DNA of 64,000 nt from Phycisphaerae bacterium RAS1 (GTDB lineage Bacteria; Planctomycetota; Phycisphaerae; UBA1845; Fen-1342): NCBI GenBank assembly GCA_007859745.1, contig SMLU01000001.1:2790001-2854000 (forward strand), in the 5' to 3' direction. The stretch's first letter is position 1, and each line of letters begins with the position of its first letter. The notes beneath the pieces are model-generated. The model saw nothing but the letters and a program-made list of their open reading frames with translations, was not told the DNA's origin and ran no database searches. Shown piece after piece: positions 1-10,000 of this stretch. A program made the position numbers and the translations under genes.

Positions 1-51
1 TGAACCACACCTCGCGGCGGAGGTGTGTCCAATCTTCGGAGCGGGCGGTTT

Positions 52-244
52 TTCTTTCCGAACCCGCCGCGCCGAGCGGCGGGTTGAGGTGCGCAGCGCG
101 ATCGGCGTCAATCTACGACGCGCTGTCACGAACCTGCCCGGACGTCACCCCGCCGCTTGGCGCGGCGGGTTCGGACAAGCCAGCGAACTTTCCCGGATTT
201 CGGGGCACACCCGCGGCGGGCGCTCGCTGGCGCTTCGCGTTCTG
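52..244. repeat. Composite palindromic intergenic repeat, copy 1
   Basis: The stretch contains two facing GC-rich palindromes: AACCCGCCGCGCC near 61 and its inverted partner near 150-172, separated by about 75 bp. It ends in a third inverted block (GGCGCTCGCTGG...) at 216-244. About 160 bp of it matches 14983-15155 closely, and its palindromic arms recur at 3746-3847. It lies downstream of the stop of the minus-strand permease gene. No credible gene lies in positions 1-272. The function is unknown; a REP-like dispersed element is the simplest reading. Confidence 0.75.
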
Positions 245-272
245 AAATGTGGCGCTGACTCGCCAGGTAAAT

Positions 273-2135
273 TCAGTTCGATTGTCGCCGGACGATCATG
301 TCGTACTCGCGCACCATCCAGGTGTAGAAGACGTACGTGCACACCAGGTAAGCCGCGACGGCCGCGATGCTGAAGATCATGCGGGCGAGACGAACGGAGG
401 TCTCGCCCGCCAGGCTCGCGGTCGCGGAGGCGTCGTCATCCGAAAAGACATCCGCCGGCGCCATGAGCGCCTGCGTCGCCGGGAAGGGCAGGAACGGCAT
501 GACGACGGCGGAGACGATCGGACCGGCGCCGCTGACCAGCCCGCCGCAGCCCCAGAGCACGCCGGCGGCGCCGATCACGATCACGGTGCTGACCATGACC
601 GCCTGCACGGTTTTCTTCATGCGCAGCGAGAAGTGCAGTCCGATCATGGCCGCCAGCGACGCAAAGGCGGTGATCAGCGCCGGCACCAGCACGACCGACT
701 CGATCGTGGCGGCCGGGGCCTTGCCGCGCAGCAGGGCGACCGCGACGAACGCCGCGAGCGTGAGGGCCGGCACAATCAGCAGCGGCGCGATGAACCACAT
801 CAGCCCCTGCAGAATGCCCCAGACGATGTAGCGGCTGGTGAGCGGCGTGGTGGTCAGCAGCTCCATCGTCTGCGACTCTTTTTCGCGCGTCAGAGACGAA
901 GCGGCGGTGTTGGTCACCACGAGCAGAATCACCGTTAGCTCGATCCAGATCAGGGCCGTGAGCGCGAAGCGAATCGTGGCGGGCTTGGCGCTTTGCAAGC
1001 CCCACCAGCCGAACTCCGCGGCCGCCAGAAAAAGCGCCCCGGCAATCAGCCCGCCCGCCATGAACACCCAGCGCATGGCGGAGCGGCCGCCGGCCGAGGC
1101 GCGTGTGTACTCCTCGCGCCAGGCGATAGGGTTGCTGCCGACGCGGCGCGGCTTGCGGCGGCGCTCGCCGTTGGAGCGAGTTACTTTGCCCGCCAGGCGC
1201 GTCAGCCAGCGCGACTCGCCCTCGCGCGCCCCGCTGCGCACGAAGAGCAGGCTGAGAAACACCATCGCGATCGAGGCGGCAGTCATCACGGCCACGTAGC
1301 CGTACTGCGGATAGGCCAGCAACCAGCGGACCGGCCATCCGAACGCCGCGACCGCGGCGGGATCCGGGGGCGGGGTCTGGCCGGTGACGACGAGCAGCGC
1401 GAGCAGGGGATGGAACGGGGCCAGCCAGCTCATGCGCTGCGCTTCCGTGAAGAAGAGCGAGGGCGGGCCGAGCGGCGCTTCGGCAAGCGTGGCGCGAGTG
1501 GAGAAACCCAGCGCCGCCACGCCGATCAGGTAGACCGCGATGCCGACGAAGAAGGAGAAGATCGTGCGGCGCGTGCCGACTTTTAGAAAGCTGATCATGA
1601 TGGCGATCGAGCCGGTGACCAGCCCGGTGGCGGCGGCGAGCGCGACGCTCTGAAACACCTCGGCGGGCGTCACGCCGCCGTAGATCATGGTGATGCAGAA
1701 GATCGGCAGGCCCGAAAGCAGCAGCACCCAGACGAAGTAGATGCGCGAGAAGAGCGAGCCGAGGACGATTTGACCGTTGGTGAGCGGCGTCGTGAGCAGA
1801 ATGTGAAAGGTGTTGGCGTCTTTTTCCTGCGTGATGGCGCCGGCGCAAAAGATGGGCGCGATGAAACTCATCAGTACGAGCTGTGCCAGGCTGACGAAGA
1901 AGAACAGCCTGGATGAGCTCTTGGCGAGTTCCGCGAGAGAGTCGCTTGCGCCGCCGCCGGTCGCGCCGCTCTTCGCGATGATCATGACAAAAAAGAGCAC
2001 GGCCAGGTACGCGACGCGGGCCCAGAGATGCTTGACCCGTTTGCCGCCGGTGGCGACGACGCGGACGAGGATGGGGTTCGCGGGCAGCAGCCGCCAGAGC
2101 CAGAGCGTCAGATCTTTCGAGATCGCTAGCATCAA
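273..2135 (-). CDS. ABC-2 type transporter permease, two-repeat form
   Basis: This 620-residue integral membrane protein is the permease of an ABC exporter or gliding-type system. The protein has two similar halves. Each holds a group of hydrophobic segments followed by a conserved linker: residues around 100-125 read ITQEKDANTFHILLTTPL, and around 415-435 a similar LTREKESQTMELLTTTPL. This EKE...LLxTTPL signature is typical of ABC-2 permeases of planctomycetes. A basic cytoplasmic loop near residues 305-335 separates the halves. The ATPase partner is not in the window and may lie beyond the left edge. The substrate cannot be told from sequence. The chosen ATG at 2135 begins directly before the first amphipathic segment. 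Confidence 0.8.
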   Translation of the reverse strand: MMLAISKDLTLWLWRLLPANPILVRVVATGGKRVKHLWARVAYLAVLFFVMIIAKSGATGGGASDSLAELAKSSSRLFFFVSLAQLVLMSFIAPIFCAGAITQEKDANTFHILLTTPLTNGQIVLGSLFSRIYFVWVLLLSGLPIFCITMIYGGVTPAEVFQSVALAAATGLVTGSIAIMISFLKVGTRRTIFSFFVGIAVYLIGVAALGFSTRATLAEAPLGPPSLFFTEAQRMSWLAPFHPLLALLVVTGQTPPPDPAAVAAFGWPVRWLLAYPQYGYVAVMTAASIAMVFLSLLFVRSGAREGESRWLTRLAGKVTRSNGERRRKPRRVGSNPIAWREEYTRASAGGRSAMRWVFMAGGLIAGALFLAAAEFGWWGLQSAKPATIRFALTALIWIELTVILLVVTNTAASSLTREKESQTMELLTTTPLTSRYIVWGILQGLMWFIAPLLIVPALTLAAFVAVALLRGKAPAATIESVVLVPALITAFASLAAMIGLHFSLRMKKTVQAVMVSTVIVIGAAGVLWGCGGLVSGAGPIVSAVVMPFLPFPATQALMAPADVFSDDDASATASLAGETSVRLARMIFSIAAVAAYLVCTYVFYTWMVREYDMIVRRQSN

Positions 2136-2323
2136 TCCTTCTCGCGGGTTCTAATCTGGCTGAACGGTGTTGGGATCCCCCATGCCACAGGGCTTTGTTG
2201 CTTCTTATAGGACATCCTTATACTTCCCTTGCAAGTCTTGCAGACTGGGGTATACTTCTCACAGCGACCAAGACAGCCGCAGCTTTGCGACTGGTGAGGT
2301 TACGTCCTCCTTGGCCGCTTCTT

Positions 2324-3022
2324 TTATGCCCGCACTTCGGGCCACTCCCGCAAGCTCACGAAACGCCCTTCAATCCTCGCGAACTGCCTGGTTGTTTCGT
2401 CACGCCATCGAAAACGCTGGTAAAAGACGTTGGCACATACGTCGGCAAGCTGAAGCAGGTTGCAGGTGTGCGACTTCAGGAAGAGGGCGCCTTCAACGAT
2501 GCGGCGTGCGTCGATCCGCTCGCTGAAGTGCCGCAGGTAATTCTGAAAATACCGGAGATTGGCGTCGTGCCTTGCCTCGTTTTCGTCCAGCACGACGATT
2601 CCGCAACGGTCCTTCTGCGCCGACAGGAACCGATCGTACTCCTCAAGAAGCAGCTCGTGTGAACGAACGGCGGGGTTCGACAGCCGCTCCTTTCGCGTCG
2701 GATCAACGCGAAGCTTATTGATGCACACTCCTAGCGCAGACACGCTCGTAAACTCGCGTCCGATCGTGTCGAGTAGATCCGTCAGAAACACGTCGCGCTC
2801 CGCTGGCGGCTTTCCCGCAAACGCGCACGTCCCACGTCGAATATCGGAAGCGCGGATTTCATCGCTCCATTGCAGCCCTCGTGTCAGCTTGAATGCAGTC
2901 AAGCGCTCGTCGACATCCGCCCACTTCCAGCCGTGCACAATAACGCCGACCCGAACATATCGCTGGCTCGACTTGGAATCAAAGCCCGGGTCGCCGGCTT
3001 CATCCACGTACATGATGTGCAT
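2324..3022 (-). CDS. DUF3800 domain protein
   Basis: This 232-residue protein opens with MHIMYVDEAGDPGFDSKSS, the YxDExG(D/N) hallmark of DUF3800. Other acidic positions (DEIRASDIR near 55; VLDENEARHD near 150) are placed as in that family, which resembles an RNase H-like fold, though the activity is unproven. DUF3800 genes are often found near mobile elements and defence genes. A strong AGGAGG ribosome site lies about six bases upstream of the ATG (3029-3036 region, minus strand). The gene starts only about 50 bp after the end of the dockerin-like fragment on the same strand. The 188 bp between this gene's end and the permease start holds no gene. Confidence 0.75.
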   Translation of the reverse strand: MHIMYVDEAGDPGFDSKSSQRYVRVGVIVHGWKWADVDERLTAFKLTRGLQWSDEIRASDIRRGTCAFAGKPPAERDVFLTDLLDTIGREFTSVSALGVCINKLRVDPTRKERLSNPAVRSHELLLEEYDRFLSAQKDRCGIVVLDENEARHDANLRYFQNYLRHFSERIDARRIVEGALFLKSHTCNLLQLADVCANVFYQRFRWRDETTRQFARIEGRFVSLREWPEVRA

Positions 3023-3073
3023 CGCGGACCTCCTACCCGATCCGCGAATTCAAACGCCGCGAGCGCCCCGGCG

Positions 3074-3619
3074 TCAACGTCCGAGCAGCACGGCAACAAA
3101 CGGATTGATGTCCAGCACCGTCAGGTTTCCATCGCCCTCCAGATCGCCGTTCAGCCGGTCGCACAGCGGGTTCTGCTCCGCGTACGCCGCCGGGTTCGAG
3201 AGCGCGAGGACAAACGGATTAATGTCCAGGACGTTCGCCACGCCGTCGCAGTTCATGTCGCCCGGCGGGAAACCGGCGACCTGCACCGCCCATAGCTCCC
3301 GCCCGGTCGCGCCGTCGGTCGCCGAGAAGTAGACGAAATCGCCGGCGGACGTGAAGTTGGCGGGCACGGAACCCAGCCCGCCAGATGCGACGTCGCCGAC
3401 GAGCGCCGCGCCGGGCGGCGACGCGATCGTCACCCAGGCCTCGGCGCCGTGCTCCGCGTCTGTCGCGACGAAAAAGAGCCTGCCGTTCAGCGCGCGAAAG
3501 CTGAAGGGCGAGGCGCCGGCCGCGCCCGCGTACAGGTCGGCGACCAGTTGCGTGCTGTCGCCGCCAACGATGAAGGGCATTCCACGATCCTCCGTGCAGA
3601 TCGGACGGATACGCAGCAA
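3074..3619 (-). CDS. C-terminal fragment of an exported dockerin-type protein
   Basis: The 181-residue frame has no signal peptide. Its middle carries two units like the ELWxTDGT repeats of secreted bacterial proteins (DAEHGAEAWVTIAS near 55 and DGATGRELWAVQV near 103). Its tail carries two calcium-loop units, MNCDGVANVLDINPFVLAL near 121 and GDLEGDGNLTVLDINPFVAV near 158, the form widespread in planctomycetes as a dockerin-like or type I dockerin tail. In a complete protein these units end a long exported chain. The lack of a leader and the short length suggest that the 5' part has been lost and that this is a remnant. A late start at an internal Met would not add a signal peptide. Confidence 0.6.
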   Translation of the reverse strand: MLRIRPICTEDRGMPFIVGGDSTQLVADLYAGAAGASPFSFRALNGRLFFVATDAEHGAEAWVTIASPPGAALVGDVASGGLGSVPANFTSAGDFVYFSATDGATGRELWAVQVAGFPPGDMNCDGVANVLDINPFVLALSNPAAYAEQNPLCDRLNGDLEGDGNLTVLDINPFVAVLLGR

Positions 3620-3745
3620 TAACCCGAACGGTGAGAGGCATTATATCACCCGGGTCCGGACGGCAGGAATCCTACCTAGCGCCGCGGGGGCGGCTCGCGT
3701 GCCCGAGCGTCGCGGAAACGGCGCATCCCATTTCAGGCCGCAATT

Positions 3746-3847
3746 CGTCCGAACCCGCCGCGCCAAGCGGCGGAGTGACGTCCATCCCGTGTGGCGCCGG
3801 TGGCCCACGAACGTCAACCCGCCGCTTGGCGCGGCGGGTTCCGAAAG
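3746..3847. repeat. Palindromic intergenic repeat, copy 2
   Basis: It has the same two facing arms (GAACCCGCCGCGCCAAGCGG and its reverse) as the repeats at 52-244 and 14983-15155, but a different, shorter spacer between them. The whole 3620-3972 stretch has no other gene. A second GC-rich inverted segment precedes it at about 3655-3720. Confidence 0.7.
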
Positions 3848-3909
3848 ACGCCGCTGTTGGCAACCTGTATCGGGATTCGCCCTCGCGGCAACAATCGGTC
3901 CGCGCTGCA

Positions 3910-3939
3910 TTGTGTTAAGACCGGTGTGCGCCCCATAAT
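3910..3939 (+). promoter_or_regulatory. Possible promoter of the T6SS operon
   Basis: A TTGTGT hexamer at 3910-3915 and CATAAT at 3934-3939 are separated by 18 bp and lie 33 bp upstream of the tssJ start codon. This is the only reasonable sigma-70-like pair in the gap. It is a by-eye match only. Confidence 0.3.
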
Positions 3940-3972
3940 GTCGGCGGAACTCGTTCATCAAGGAGCCATGGT

Positions 3973-4506
3973 ATGAAGAGAACATGTCTGCGAGGCCTCG
4001 GACCGGTCCTGGGGTTGCTGCTGCTGGCCGGCTGCGGGAACTACGAAGTCACGCTCGATCTTGAAGACGTCATCAACGAGCCGGCCGGTACGAAGCGCGA
4101 GCAGCTCGACGTCGACATTCTCTGCCTGCGGCCGGAAGATTCGAAGAACCACCCGGAACTGGTGAACGGGACGCTCCTTTCCGACCAGTGGTTCAAGTCG
4201 CGCCGCGACAAGTACTCGGACATCAGCCCGAAGCGCGTCTTCTCCCTGCGCAACGGCGAGCCGAATCCGGCCCGCGACGTGAAGCGCGGCGATGCGCTGC
4301 TGAGCCCGATGGACCACAAGGAAGGCAAGCGCGTCTACGTGTTCAAGATCAACCACCCGGAAGCTCTCAAGGACGACGCGGCGATCGTCGTGTACGGGCG
4401 TTACCTGAAGCCGACCGCGCCGGTCGTGATCCAGCCCTGTCCGCCCTGGGCGAAGGGAATTCAGGTCAAGATCGGGCGCGACTCGATGACGCGGATGAAC
4501 CAGTAA
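3973..4506 (+). CDS. tssJ: Type VI secretion lipoprotein TssJ
   Basis: The 177-residue protein has a classic lipoprotein leader: basic MKR, a hydrophobic stretch, then the lipobox LLAGC with Cys at residue 22. TssJ is the outer-membrane-anchored lipoprotein of the T6SS membrane complex and binds the periplasmic end of TssM. The mature part (beta-rich, ending in a TAPVVIQPCPPWAKGIQVKIG strand region) and the position directly before tssK, tssL and tssM support the call; sequence alone is weaker, as TssJ is divergent. The start ATG at 3973 follows an AAGGAG site at 3959-3964; an ATG five bases earlier is out of frame and stops at once. Confidence 0.75.
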   Translation: MKRTCLRGLGPVLGLLLLAGCGNYEVTLDLEDVINEPAGTKREQLDVDILCLRPEDSKNHPELVNGTLLSDQWFKSRRDKYSDISPKRVFSLRNGEPNPARDVKRGDALLSPMDHKEGKRVYVFKINHPEALKDDAAIVVYGRYLKPTAPVVIQPCPPWAKGIQVKIGRDSMTRMNQ

Positions 4507-4607
4507 TCGCGACCCGTAGCCGCGGACGGCGAAGAGGTTAAGATGCTCGCGCGTCGTCGCCGCGGTTGCACGGCGCGCGGGTTCGAGGCGCGCGCAGGAA
4601 ACGTGAT

Positions 4608-5972
4608 ATGAAGTTCTGGCCCGAGGTTCACTGGTCTGAAGGGCAGTTTCTCCGACCCCACCACCTGCAGGCCGCCTTCCGCCAGCAGGAGACGCTCCGC
4701 AGCGTTTCGATCGACGCGGTGCATCCATACGGGTGGGGCTTCTACGGGCTGGACCTGGCGAGCGACTCGATCGCCAACGCCATGCTCGAAATCCGCTCCT
4801 GCGAAGCGCGGCTCAAGAGCGGGACGATGGTGCGCGTCCCGGAAAACTGCGACTTCACGCCGCGCGAGTTCAAGGATCAACTGGCCGAGTCTTCGGGAGC
4901 GATGGACGTGTACTTCGGCGTGCCCGAAGTGCAGACCGTTCGCGCGAACGTGCAGCTTCCGGGAGAAACGCTCGACGGCCGCCACCCGCGCTACGTGGTC
5001 GACATGGTCGAGCGCTACGATGAAAACACCGGCGACAATCCGCAGTCGATCGAAGTCCGCCGCATGAAGGGGGCCGTTTTTTTCGGCACCGAGGACCACT
5101 CGGGCTTCGAGTGCGTGCGGCTCGGGTCGATCGAGCGCTCGGCGGCCGGGCCGTCGCTGGTGAAAAACGTCGTCCCGCCCGTGCTTCAGATGCGCGCCTG
5201 GCCGGCGCTGTGCATGGCGGTCGACGTACTCTGGAACGACATTCGCTCGCGGGCCGAGCAGCTCGGCGCCGACGCGGCGCAGCGCGCCCTGACCTTCTCC
5301 ACCGGCTCACCCGGCGATATCGAGCAGCTCATGAAGCTGGCGGCGCTGAACGAGCTGACGATCCGCTTCGGCGTGCTGGCCCACGCGCCCGAGCTGCACC
5401 CCTATCAACTGTACCAGACGCTCGGCGACGGGATCGGCCGCCTGGCGATCTGGGACGACATGCGCCGCCCGCGCGAAATCCCGGCCTACGACCATGACGA
5501 CTGCGGACCGATTTTCGAAGAGCTGATCAAGTACGTGCGGGCGCTCGTGCAGGCGATGCTGCCCAAGGACTTCGTCGAGCGCGAGTTCACGCAGCGCGAG
5601 GGCGGCTTCGGCGTCGATCTGGACTACGAGTGGTTCACGCCCAACCACGAGATGTACCTGGGCATCCGCAGCCGCCAGCAGCTCGAGCAGATTCAGGCCC
5701 TCTTCCAGGGCATCAACTTCAAGCTTGCGTCCCCTAAAGACGCCGAGACGGTCTATCAGCGGCGCCTGCCGGGGCTGGAGTTCAAGCCGGCCGGCGCCGT
5801 GGCGAACCTGCCCAAAAGCGGCGACCTGCACTATTTCCGCATCGCGCGGACGCCGCCTTACTGGGCCAACTGCGAGCGCGAGCGCGGCATTTTCATTCGC
5901 ATGCCGCCGGTTGAAATGCCCAAGCTGCAGCAGATTCGGATGTCGTTGTTTGTGATCAAGATTCGTGGGTAG
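4608..5972 (+). CDS. tssK: Type VI secretion baseplate protein TssK
   Basis: TssK is the trimeric baseplate adaptor that links the T6SS baseplate to the TssL/TssM membrane complex. The 454-residue product begins MKFWPEVHWSEGQFLRPHHL, the family hallmark (W...GxFLxPHHxQ), and its length is as expected (about 440-460). The C-terminal neck/receptor part ends with MPKLQQIRMSLFVIKIRG, also typical. The frame is open upstream to 4566, but the 14 extra residues would be basic and unlike the family, so the ATG at 4608 is preferred. It sits about 100 bp after tssJ in the same direction. Confidence 0.92.
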   Translation: MKFWPEVHWSEGQFLRPHHLQAAFRQQETLRSVSIDAVHPYGWGFYGLDLASDSIANAMLEIRSCEARLKSGTMVRVPENCDFTPREFKDQLAESSGAMDVYFGVPEVQTVRANVQLPGETLDGRHPRYVVDMVERYDENTGDNPQSIEVRRMKGAVFFGTEDHSGFECVRLGSIERSAAGPSLVKNVVPPVLQMRAWPALCMAVDVLWNDIRSRAEQLGADAAQRALTFSTGSPGDIEQLMKLAALNELTIRFGVLAHAPELHPYQLYQTLGDGIGRLAIWDDMRRPREIPAYDHDDCGPIFEELIKYVRALVQAMLPKDFVEREFTQREGGFGVDLDYEWFTPNHEMYLGIRSRQQLEQIQALFQGINFKLASPKDAETVYQRRLPGLEFKPAGAVANLPKSGDLHYFRIARTPPYWANCERERGIFIRMPPVEMPKLQQIRMSLFVIKIRG

Positions 5973-5982
5973 CGCTTCGGCG

Positions 5983-6004
5983 GTGCGAGATGGGAATCTC
6001 GCAC
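5983..6004. repeat. GTGCGAGAT hairpin repeat
   Basis: A 9-bp inverted repeat (GTGCGAGAT...ATCTCGCAC, loop GGGA) lies 10 bp after the tssK stop. Close copies occur at 6890-6913 and, imperfectly, at 6920-6941, after tssL. It could act as a processing or attenuation hairpin between operon genes. Confidence 0.7.
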
Positions 6005-6022
6005 GAGCAGCGTGCATGGATC

Positions 6023-6074
6023 GGGGAGCGTCGCCGTCTCGCCGGTGCGCACCGGCGGGACGCCGACGCTCCCC
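6023..6074. repeat. GGGGAGCGTCG palindromic repeat
   Basis: The 52-bp near-perfect inverted repeat has GGGGAGCGTCG at one end, GACGCTCCCC at the other, and CCGGTGCGCACCGG at its centre. It is open in the tssL frame and is easily mistaken for coding sequence. Related units occur at 18327-18354 and 18391-18421. Confidence 0.75.
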
Positions 6075-6092
6075 ACGCAAGGAGAACCGGGT

Positions 6093-6866
6093 TTGACGAC
6101 AACCGTCTATGACCTGGCCGTTGAAGTCGTGCTGTATCTGGTCGCGTTCCAGCGGCGCGTCGAAGACGGCGAGCCGGTCGCCTATGACGACACGCGGGCC
6201 GAGATTCAGGCCCTGCTGGGCGAACTGGACCGCCGCAGCCATGGCGAGCCGGGCCTGTGGGACGCCTGGAGCCGGGCGCGGGTTCCGCTGGTCTACCTGA
6301 TCGACGAGATCATGATCATCAACTGCCCGTGGGAATACCGCTCCATGTGGCAGAACGATCCGCTGGAGTGTTCGCTGCTGGGGGCGCAGCAGGCCCTGGG
6401 CGGAGACAACTTCTATCGCGACTGTGACGAGGCGCTCAAGGACCTTGAAGTCGCCGAGCGGAATAACCGGCCTGACGTGCGGATGAAGGTCGAGCTGGTC
6501 ATGGTCTACTACGTCGCGCTCCAATCCGGCTTCAAGGGCCGCTACGCGCTCGACCTGGACGCCTGGCGCGAGTTCAAGGCGCACGTGTTCGCCAAACTTC
6601 CGGCCTACGCCCAGACCAAGACCAAGCAGTTGTTCCCCGAGGCGGAACTGCACACGATCCGCGAGAATCCGAACTACGAGCCGGTGATGAAGCTGGTTGT
6701 CGTGCTGATCTTCTTCGGCGCCGCGCTCGCGGTTTACCTGCTGACCACCTGGGCCAAGTGGGACACCATGGTCGGCGAATTGCGTGACCACGCCAAGCCG
6801 GCCGAGATCAGCGCCGGCGCCGTCGCGGCGCCCAGTGCGGCGGAGTCGAAGCCGGCGGGGACGTGA
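6093..6866 (+). CDS. tssL: Type VI secretion inner-membrane protein TssL (DotU/IcmH)
   Basis: TssL is the inner-membrane T6SS subunit with a cytoplasmic hook domain and one C-terminal membrane anchor. The product starts with a VYDLAVEVVLYLVAF helix, carries the DotU-like DEIMIINCPWEYRSMWQNDPLE region (near residues 75-95 of the chosen start), and ends with one transmembrane helix near residues 208-228 and a short Ala-rich tail. The frame opens at 6012, but the first 27 codons lie inside a palindromic repeat. A TTG at 6093, eight bases after AAGGAG, gives a normal TssL start and a length of 257. It is clustered with tssK and tssM. Confidence 0.88.
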   Translation: MTTTVYDLAVEVVLYLVAFQRRVEDGEPVAYDDTRAEIQALLGELDRRSHGEPGLWDAWSRARVPLVYLIDEIMIINCPWEYRSMWQNDPLECSLLGAQQALGGDNFYRDCDEALKDLEVAERNNRPDVRMKVELVMVYYVALQSGFKGRYALDLDAWREFKAHVFAKLPAYAQTKTKQLFPEAELHTIRENPNYEPVMKLVVVLIFFGAALAVYLLTTWAKWDTMVGELRDHAKPAEISAGAVAAPSAAESKPAGT

Positions 6867-6889
6867 GCGCAGCGGGGCGTGAGGGCGGC

Positions 6890-6978
6890 GGTGCGAGAAG
6901 GGATTCTCGCACCAGGGCGATGCGAGAAGAGATTCTTGCACAAGGCAGGGCGACGGGACGGGCGAGACGCCCATCCCA
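6890..6978. repeat. Hairpin repeats between tssL and tssM
   Basis: There are two tandem hairpins, GGTGCGAGAA...TTCTCGCACC at 6890-6913 and a degenerate copy at 6920-6941, followed by an inverted GGGACGGGCGAGACGCCCATCCC block at about 6953-6978. They belong to the same families as 5983-6004 and 6023-6074. Confidence 0.65.
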
Positions 6979-7024
6979 CCCGCGGAGCCTGATTGACTGA
7001 CGACCGACTGACGAGGACGAACCG

Positions 7025-10000
7025 ATGAACGTCAATGCCGTTCTGATGAAGTTCTTCAAGCTGCCGCCCGCCATGAAGATGATCCTGGCGCTGGCGGGGT
7101 TCGGCTCGCTCGCTTCGATCCTCTTCTGGGTGCTGCCGGCGCTGAAGACGCCGAAAGCGAAAATCTGGCTGCTGATCATCGGCGGATCGGTGCTCCTGAT
7201 CTTCGGCATCATCTGGCTCATCCGCCGCATGATGGTCAACAAGAAAGGCGGCCAGCTCGCCGGTGCGCTGGAGTCGCAGGGGCCGTCGCGCGGCGACATC
7301 GCCGAGCAGGAGCAGATTTACCGCGAGAAATTCCGCAAGAAGCTGACCGAGATGAAGCGCGAGGGGCACTCGGTCTACAAGCTTCCGTGGTTCATCCTGA
7401 TGGGCGAGCCGGGCTGCGGCAAGACCGCCAGCCTGATTCACTCCGGCCTGGACTTCCCGTTCGGAAAGGACGAGGTTCCGGGCTTCGGCGGCACGCGCAA
7501 CTACAACTGGTGGTTCACGAACGAAGCGATCATTCTGGACACGGCCGGGCGCATCGCGTTCCACGAAGAGGGCACGTCGGACCGTCCGGAATGGGAGTAC
7601 TTCCTCAAGCTGCTGAAGAAGTTCCGCCCGCGCGCTCCGCTGAACGGGCTGGTGATTGCGCTGCCGGCGGACAAGCTGCTGCGCGACTCGTCGGAAGAGC
7701 GCAACCGGAAGGCGACGGTGCTTCGGGAACGCCTGCGACAGGTGCATCAGAACCTGGGCGTGCGCTTCCCGACGTTCATTCTCGTCACGAAGATGGACCT
7801 GGTGGGAGGATTCAACGAGTTCTTTGAGGAAATCCGCGTCGATCTCCAGCAGCGCAACCAGATGTTCGGCTGGTCGCGGCCGGGCAAGTTCCAGGATCCC
7901 TACGATCCGGCGACCTTCCCGCAGGCGTTTGACGATGTCTACGTTCGGCTGCGCGACTGGGCGATGCGCTACCTGCAGCGCAAGGCGACCGAGCAGGAGC
8001 TCGGCCTGGTCGTAACCTACCCGGAGTCTTTTCGGGCGCTGCGCGAGGCGCTGGACGACTACATCGGAACCGTCTTCCAGAAGAGCCCGCTGCTGGAGCC
8101 GCCTTTTTTCCGCGGCTTCTACTTCACCTCGGCGGTGCAGGAAGGCGCGCCCATCTTTGACGTGCTGGCCCGCAGCCGCCACGGCATGCCGCTGACCGAG
8201 CGCCCGCCGCGGGCGATCGACTCAAAGGCGTTCTTTATTCACGATTTCTACGCCAAGAAGGTCTTCCCGGAACAGGGACTGATTTTCCGCTCGGCCAAGC
8301 ACGTGACGCTCAATAAGCGCATGCGGACGTTCGTGTGGGGCGGGTCGATCGGGCTGGCGCTGATGCTGGTGGCGTTCTTCGGATTCGGATACACCGGCGT
8401 GCGCGACCTGATCGAGAATCCCAAGGCGGATTGCGCGGCGGCCTCGAAGCTGCTCGGTCCGGACAAGCCGATCGAGTGGAAGGACTATCGAAACCACCTG
8501 GTCACCGCGCAGAAGCTTCAGAAGCACTACGAAGCCTACAACCGCGGCTGGGCCGGACTGCGCGCCCGGCTGCTCTTTCTCGGCGCGGATCTGAACGTGC
8601 CGAAGAACAACGTCCGCGCCATTCACTCGGGATTCGTGGTCGACAGCCTGCTGCGGCCGATGCTGACCGAGTCCGGTCAGCGGCTGGCGGCGTTTGATAT
8701 GAGCGGGAAAGGGCCCGGCAGCGAGGCGCGCAAGAATTTCCTGGCGGCCATGAACGTCTACGCGGAGTGGTACGGCGAAATGGTGGGCCAGGGAGCGCTG
8801 CGCCCGCTGAGCGAGGAGGAGGCCAAGCGCCGCGCCGAGCAGGCCGAGAAGCTGCTGACGTTCTTCGGGGACGTCGGCGACGACGACAAGAAGAACATCG
8901 TGGCTCAGATCGAGTTCGCGCTGCGCTCGCTGTCGGCCGAGTCACGCGCCTTCGCGCGCGAAATTCTGCGCGACCGCGTCAAGTTCGACGGCGCCGCCGC
9001 CACGCAGGCGCTGGTCGCCGGCGTGGGCAAGATCAACGACGCGTGGAAGCCGACCACCGACCTGAAACTCGGGCACGGCGATCCGACCGTTGGATATTGG
9101 GCCGAATTTGCGGAGAAGGTGGGAGTATTGCGGGCGCGCTACCTCGAGGCCCTGGGCTGCGCCGAACTCTTCAAGGCTGGACAGTACGAGGAAGCCCGCG
9201 ACAAGTTCCTGCGGCTGACGGAAGGCGCCGAGTATTTCGAGAAAACCGACGCCAGCGCCGGGGCCGGGTCCGTGGCCGAGGCGTACAAGCTGTTCATCGA
9301 GTTTCTAAAGACCAAGCCGGTCCCGCAGACCAAGGACAAGGTCATCATCGGCCTGAAGGGGCTGCTGCCCTTCTTCCGGGCGCAGTGGGACGGCGAGCTG
9401 GCTCCGATTGAGAAGGCGCTCGCCATCGGGGCGTCCAAGACGGACGGCATCCCGCAGTCCGCGGTGTACGAGTCGATCAAGAAGGGCCGCGAAGACCTCG
9501 ACAACCGGTTCATCAAGAGCCTCGCCGCGCTGCGGACCGCCATCGGCATCGAAGGCGAAGAGGAGCCGATGGATGTCTACGTCAAGCGCGGCCTGATCGA
9601 GGTCAAGCAGGCCACGGAATCGACGGCCTTCAACGAGCCGGCCGCGACCATTCGCATCAGCCCGACAGCGCTGGGCCCCAACGACCGCGTCAAGGTCTAT
9701 TTGCTGGGTCTGCGCAAGACAATCGACGACAAGGGCCAGGCCGAGCAGCTCGACGAGCTGAAGAACTGGGTCGCCTTGCTGAACAAGGTGCAATCCGCCG
9801 AGCCGCCGGACGAGAACCTCTTCAAGTGGTTCAAGGCCGTCGCGGAGGACAAGACCAACGATAAGCCGGTGATCGTCGTCAAGCAGTCCGGCCTGCAGGC
9901 CAATCTGTTCTGGGAGCCGGGCCAGCTTTACCGCCTGGCCGAGGAGATGTGGGCCGCCCGCAAGGGCAGCAGCACCAACGCCCTGCTGACGCAGATGCGC

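Noticed and set aside
2231-2258. Plus-strand TTGCAA - 16 bp - TATACT promoter-like pair
   Set aside because: It points into the DUF3800 gene from its 3' side and no plus-strand gene follows. An antisense RNA is possible but unsupported.
5307-6974. Minus-strand frame of 555 codons opposite tssK and tssL
   Set aside because: It is the complement of clear genes, with shadow-type composition (Arg/Leu/Val-rich) and no family motifs.
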